A stretch of DNA of 64,000 nt from positions 1-64,000 of the forward strand of contig NZ_JAMPYG010000016.1 in NCBI RefSeq assembly GCF_023700745.1, written 5' to 3'. Shown here piece after piece: positions 61,367 to 64,000 of this stretch. Position numbers and translations under genes: made by a program. Below the pieces are notes generated by a model. It had not been told where the DNA came from, made no database searches, and saw only the letters and a list, made by a program, of their open reading frames with translations. The stretch comes from Rhodoferax sp. (GTDB taxonomy: Bacteria > Pseudomonadota > Gammaproteobacteria > Burkholderiales > Burkholderiaceae_C). Each line of letters begins with the position of its first letter. The first letter of the stretch is position 1.

Positions 61367-62069
61367 GGCTCACGTAGACGTTCTGCACGTCGTCATTGTC
61401 ATCAATGGCGGCCAGGAAGGCTTCCACTTCCGCCAGTTGTTCCGGGCTCAGGCTCGCCGGGTCAACCGGGTTCCTGGGCTTGTAGCCCAGTTTGGCCGAC
61501 AGCACGTTGAAGCCCTGCGCTTGTAAGGCCCGGCTCACCAGGTCGAGGTCGGTGGGGTCGGTCAGGAACAGCGTGTTGCCGTCTTCCTCGCCCGGCTCGA
61601 AGTCCTGGGCGCCGGCCTCGATGGCGGCCAGTTCGGCATCGGCGTCCGGGCTGCTGGGCTCGGCCTCGATCATGCCCACATGGTCAAAGTCCCAGGCCAC
61701 CGAGCCCGACGTACCCAACTGCCCTTTGCGAAACAGCACGCGCATCTCGGGTGCCGTGCGGTTGAGGTTATCGGTCAGGCATTCGACCATGACGGCCACC
61801 TGGTGGGGCGCGAAACCCTCGTAAATTACACGTTCAAAATTTACCACCTCGCCGGTCAGCCCTGCCCCTTTTTTGATGGCGCGGTCCAGCGTGTCCTTGG
61901 GCATGGAGACCTTGCGCGCCTGCTCCACCAGCAGCCGCAGCCGGGAGTTGGCGGCGGGGTCGGCGCCGCTGCGGGCCGCCAGCATGATGTCTTTGGACAA
62001 TTTTCCAAAAATGCGACCTTTGGCGTTTGCCGCCAATTCCTTGCCTTTTGCTTTCCACTGCGCGCCCAT
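61359..62069 (-). CDS. YebC/PmpR-family transcriptional regulator or translation factor
   Basis: 236 residues from ATG 62067-62069 ([19 protein letters not shown]); the frame is open further upstream but homology starts here. The whole YebC fold is recognisable: [33 protein letters not shown], the conserved [11 protein letters not shown], and [11 protein letters not shown] at the C-terminus. These are cytoplasmic proteins implicated in transcription control or relief of ribosome stalling. The gene is convergent with the iron-binding protein gene and they overlap by eight bases. Confidence 0.92.
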   Translation of the reverse strand: MGAQWKAKGKELAANAKGRIFGKLSKDIMLAARSGADPAANSRLRLLVEQARKVSMPKDTLDRAIKKGAGLTGEVVNFERVIYEGFAPHQVAVMVECLTDNLNRTAPEMRVLFRKGQLGTSGSVAWDFDHVGMIEAEPSSPDADAELAAIEAGAQDFEPGEEDGNTLFLTDPTDLDLVSRALQAQGFNVLSAKLGYKPRNPVDPASLSPEQLAEVEAFLAAIDDNDDVQNVYVSLT

Positions 62070-62278
62070 GACTGAAATTCCTTGTGTGGCGCCCCAGGGC
62101 GCCGATGGTGATGTTTGAGAAGGGCCTAGGTTATACACCCAGACCGGGGTTCGGCACGCGCTGCGGCCGGATTCAGACGCAGCAGCGGCTGGCGGGCGTG
62201 ACACAATTCAGCCCTGACCGCGTGGCCACGCCAAATGGCCATTGGCGCTCACTTTGACCGCAACAACCAAGGAACTCC

Positions 62279-63571
62279 ATGCGCTTATTTGACTGGACCG
62301 AAAAGAGCCCTGACATCCTGCGACAAGGCGGCGTGATCGCCCCCGACGAGCGCCTGCCCTGGGCGCAAACCACCGTGATGGGCATGCAGCACGTGATTGC
62401 CATGTTTGGCGCCACGGTGCTGGCGCCGATCCTGATGGGGTTTGACCCCAACCTGGCGATTCTGATGAGCGGCATCGGCACGCTGATCTTTTTTGTCATC
62501 ACCGGCGGCAAGGTACCCAGCTACCTGGGTTCGAGCTTTGCCTTCATTGGCGTGGTGATTGCCGCCACGGGTTACGCGGGCCAGGGCCTCAACGCCAACA
62601 TGGGCGTGGCACTGGGCGGCATCATCGCCTGCGGTGCGCTGTACACCGTCATCGGCCTGCTGGTGCAGATGTCGGGCACCGGCTGGATCGAGAAATTGAT
62701 GCCGCCGGTGGTGACCGGCTCGGTGGTGGCCGTGATCGGCCTGAACCTCGCCGGTGTGCCGATCAAGAACATGGCGGCCAACAACTTTGACAGCTGGATG
62801 CAGGCCGCTACCTTTGTTTGCGTGGCGCTGGTGGCAGTGTTTACCCGCGGCATGGTGCAGCGCCTGCTGATTCTGGTCGGCCTGCTGGTGGCCAGTCTTC
62901 TTTATGCCGTGCTGACCAACGGTCTGGGTCTGGGCAAGCCAATGGACCTGAGCAGCCTGTTCAACGCCGCCTGGCTGGGCATGCCCGGCTTTACCGCGCC
63001 GGTGTTTGACTCCAAGGCGATGCTGATGATTGCGCCGGTGGCCATCATCCTGGTGGCTGAAAACCTGGGCCACATCAAGGCGGTGACGGCCATGACCGGC
63101 AAAAACCTCGACGTCTACATGGGCCGTGCCTTCATCGGCGACGGCGTCGCCACCATGGTCAGCGGCAGTGCCGGCGGCACCGGCGTCACCACCTACGCCG
63201 AGAACATCGGCGTCATGGCGGCCACCAAGATTTATTCGACCGCCATGTTCCTGGTGGCGGCCTTGCTGGCTGTGGTGCTGGGCTTTAGCCCCAAGTTCGG
63301 TGCTGTGATTCAGACCATTCCACTGCCGGTGATGGGTGGCGTCAGCATCGTGGTGTTTGGCCTGATCGCGGTGGCAGGTGCGCGCATCTGGGTCGAAAAC
63401 AAGGTGGACTTTTCTGACAACAAGAACCTGATCGTGGCCGCCATCACCCTCATCCTGGGTACCGGCGACTTCACCCTCAAGTTCGGCGACTTCGCGCTGG
63501 GTGGCATCGGTACCGCCACCTTTGGTGCGATTGTGCTGTATGCGTTGCTGAACCGCCGGTCGTCCAACTAA
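62279..63571 (+). CDS. Uracil-xanthine permease (NCS2, RutG/UraA-like)
   Basis: 430 residues with 14 expected membrane segments. NCS2 landmarks: the QH motif (MQHVIAMFGATVLAPILMGFDP), VAENLGHIKAV with the substrate-binding Glu, and GVTTYAENIGVMAATK with the second Glu/Gln motif. The AEN variant is typical of RutG-type pyrimidine permeases. No rut genes lie in the window. A 9-base interval separates it from the repeat at the window end. Confidence 0.9.
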   Translation: MRLFDWTEKSPDILRQGGVIAPDERLPWAQTTVMGMQHVIAMFGATVLAPILMGFDPNLAILMSGIGTLIFFVITGGKVPSYLGSSFAFIGVVIAATGYAGQGLNANMGVALGGIIACGALYTVIGLLVQMSGTGWIEKLMPPVVTGSVVAVIGLNLAGVPIKNMAANNFDSWMQAATFVCVALVAVFTRGMVQRLLILVGLLVASLLYAVLTNGLGLGKPMDLSSLFNAAWLGMPGFTAPVFDSKAMLMIAPVAIILVAENLGHIKAVTAMTGKNLDVYMGRAFIGDGVATMVSGSAGGTGVTTYAENIGVMAATKIYSTAMFLVAALLAVVLGFSPKFGAVIQTIPLPVMGGVSIVVFGLIAVAGARIWVENKVDFSDNKNLIVAAITLILGTGDFTLKFGDFALGGIGTATFGAIVLYALLNRRSSN

Positions 63572-63671
63572 TCAGTTGGGGTCGCTAATCAGTTGGGGTC
63601 AGAGCACGTCGTTGCGCGAGTGGTCTGATCCACAAAGTTTCAAGTAGTTTGCGAGTGGTCTGACCCGCAAG
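63568..63671 (+). repeat. Second repeat copy with tandem 16-base unit and a partial third copy
   Basis: 63589-63628 is identical to the complement of 2302-2341 (40 bases); 63651-63670 is identical to the complement of 2295-2314 (20 bases). In addition, CTAATCAGTTGGGGTC occurs twice at 63568-63583 and 63585-63600. The array lies between the permease stop and a histidine-kinase gene; no coding function is seen. Confidence 0.85.
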
Positions 63672-63674
63672 GAA

Positions 63675-64000
63675 TCAGGCCAGCGCGGGCAGTTCCAGTA
63701 CCGCCCGCAACCCGCCCAGGGGCGAATCGGCCAGCCTCACCTGGCCACCATACAGGCGGGCCAGATCGTCCACAATGGCCAGGCCCAGGCCCGATCCCGG
63801 CACCTGCTCGTCGGTCCGCACGCCGCGCTGCATCACGCGGTCGCGCTGGTCGGCAGCCAGCCCCGGACCATCGTCGTCGACGGTGATCACCAAGGTTCCG
63901 GCATGGCGCCGGGCCTGCACCTCGACGCGGTGGCTGGCCCATTTGCAGGCGTTGTCAATCAGGTTGCCGAGCATCTGCTGCAAATCCTGCGCTTCGCCGC
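63675..64000 (-). CDS. Sensor histidine kinase, C-terminal catalytic domain, 5' end outside window
   Basis: The visible 108 residues form an HATPase domain: N-box NLIDNACKWA, G1 DDDGPG and G2 GSGLGLAIVDD, ending GGLRAVLELPALA. The start and sensor region lie beyond the window edge. The CKWA variant of the N-box is typical of PhoQ/QseC-like kinases. The partner response regulator is probably just outside. The stop is close to the repeat array. Confidence 0.85.
   Translation of the reverse strand, partial: GEAQDLQQMLGNLIDNACKWASHRVEVQARRHAGTLVITVDDDGPGLAADQRDRVMQRGVRTDEQVPGSGLGLAIVDDLARLYGGQVRLADSPLGGLRAVLELPALA

Overview
The window is GC-rich, gene-dense DNA that looks like a Burkholderiales chromosome, most likely Comamonadaceae (Rhodoferax/Polaromonas-like). 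This is inferred from the many TRAP transporters, a DctS/DctR-type two-component pair, a 3-hydroxybutyrate oligomer hydrolase lipoprotein, GcvA-like LysR regulators and the overall gene style. I recognised no rRNA, tRNA, CRISPR array, transposase or prophage.

Layout. 1-7.5 kb: a hexonate/hexuronate locus. GntR regulator, mannonate dehydratase, L-idonate-5-dehydrogenase-like enzyme, a broken KDG kinase and a sugar-phosphate mutarotase lie on the minus strand, divergent from a TRAP transporter (dctPQM type). 7.9-14.4 kb: housekeeping and accessory genes (M20 peptidase, hotdog thioesterase, OB-fold protein, EamA transporter, metallo-beta-lactamase-fold hydrolase, PHB-oligomer hydrolase). 14.9-24.3 kb, minus strand: a second TRAP system with a tandem second binding protein, an MscS channel, an SH3b protein, the ProXWV compatible-solute importer and a LapA-like protein. 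24.3-31.2 kb: a DctS/DctR-like two-component pair and a 1323-residue PAS/GAF/GGDEF/EAL protein. 31.4-35.3 kb: phosphofructokinase with an unusual signature, thioredoxin-like protein, EamA transporter, Mrr-domain membrane protein, LysR. 35.5-42.3 kb: a branched-chain-amino-acid-type ABC importer in one operon with an aldehyde dehydrogenase and an SDR.

42.4-51.8 kb is the most interesting region. Genes read on the minus strand encode a RuBisCO-like protein (RLP), a DUF1537 (OiaK/DtnK-type) acid-sugar kinase, a zinc dehydrogenase, an AT-rich TRAP system, a histidine phosphatase and an Asp/Glu-racemase-like protein, divergent from a LysR gene. The RLP+kinase pair is the hallmark of 3-oxo-isoapionate 4-phosphate (D-apiose/D-apionate) catabolism. 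The usual D-apionate oxidoisomerase is not seen, and a medium-chain dehydrogenase sits in the cluster, so this may be a variant acid-sugar pathway.

52-59.6 kb holds a CoA-dependent C5-dicarboxylate-like cluster (dehydrogenase, itaconyl/mesaconyl-C4-CoA hydratase-like protein, acyl-CoA dehydrogenase, class III CoA transferase, MmgE/PrpD protein, citramalyl-CoA-lyase-like CitE, methyltransferase). 59.8-64 kb: Fur, an iron-binding protein gene with a Fur box, YebC, a RutG-like permease and the C-terminus of a histidine kinase. All three TRAP operons carry a terminator-like hairpin between the binding-protein gene and the membrane-subunit genes. A 40-base sequence occurs identically near both ends of the window.
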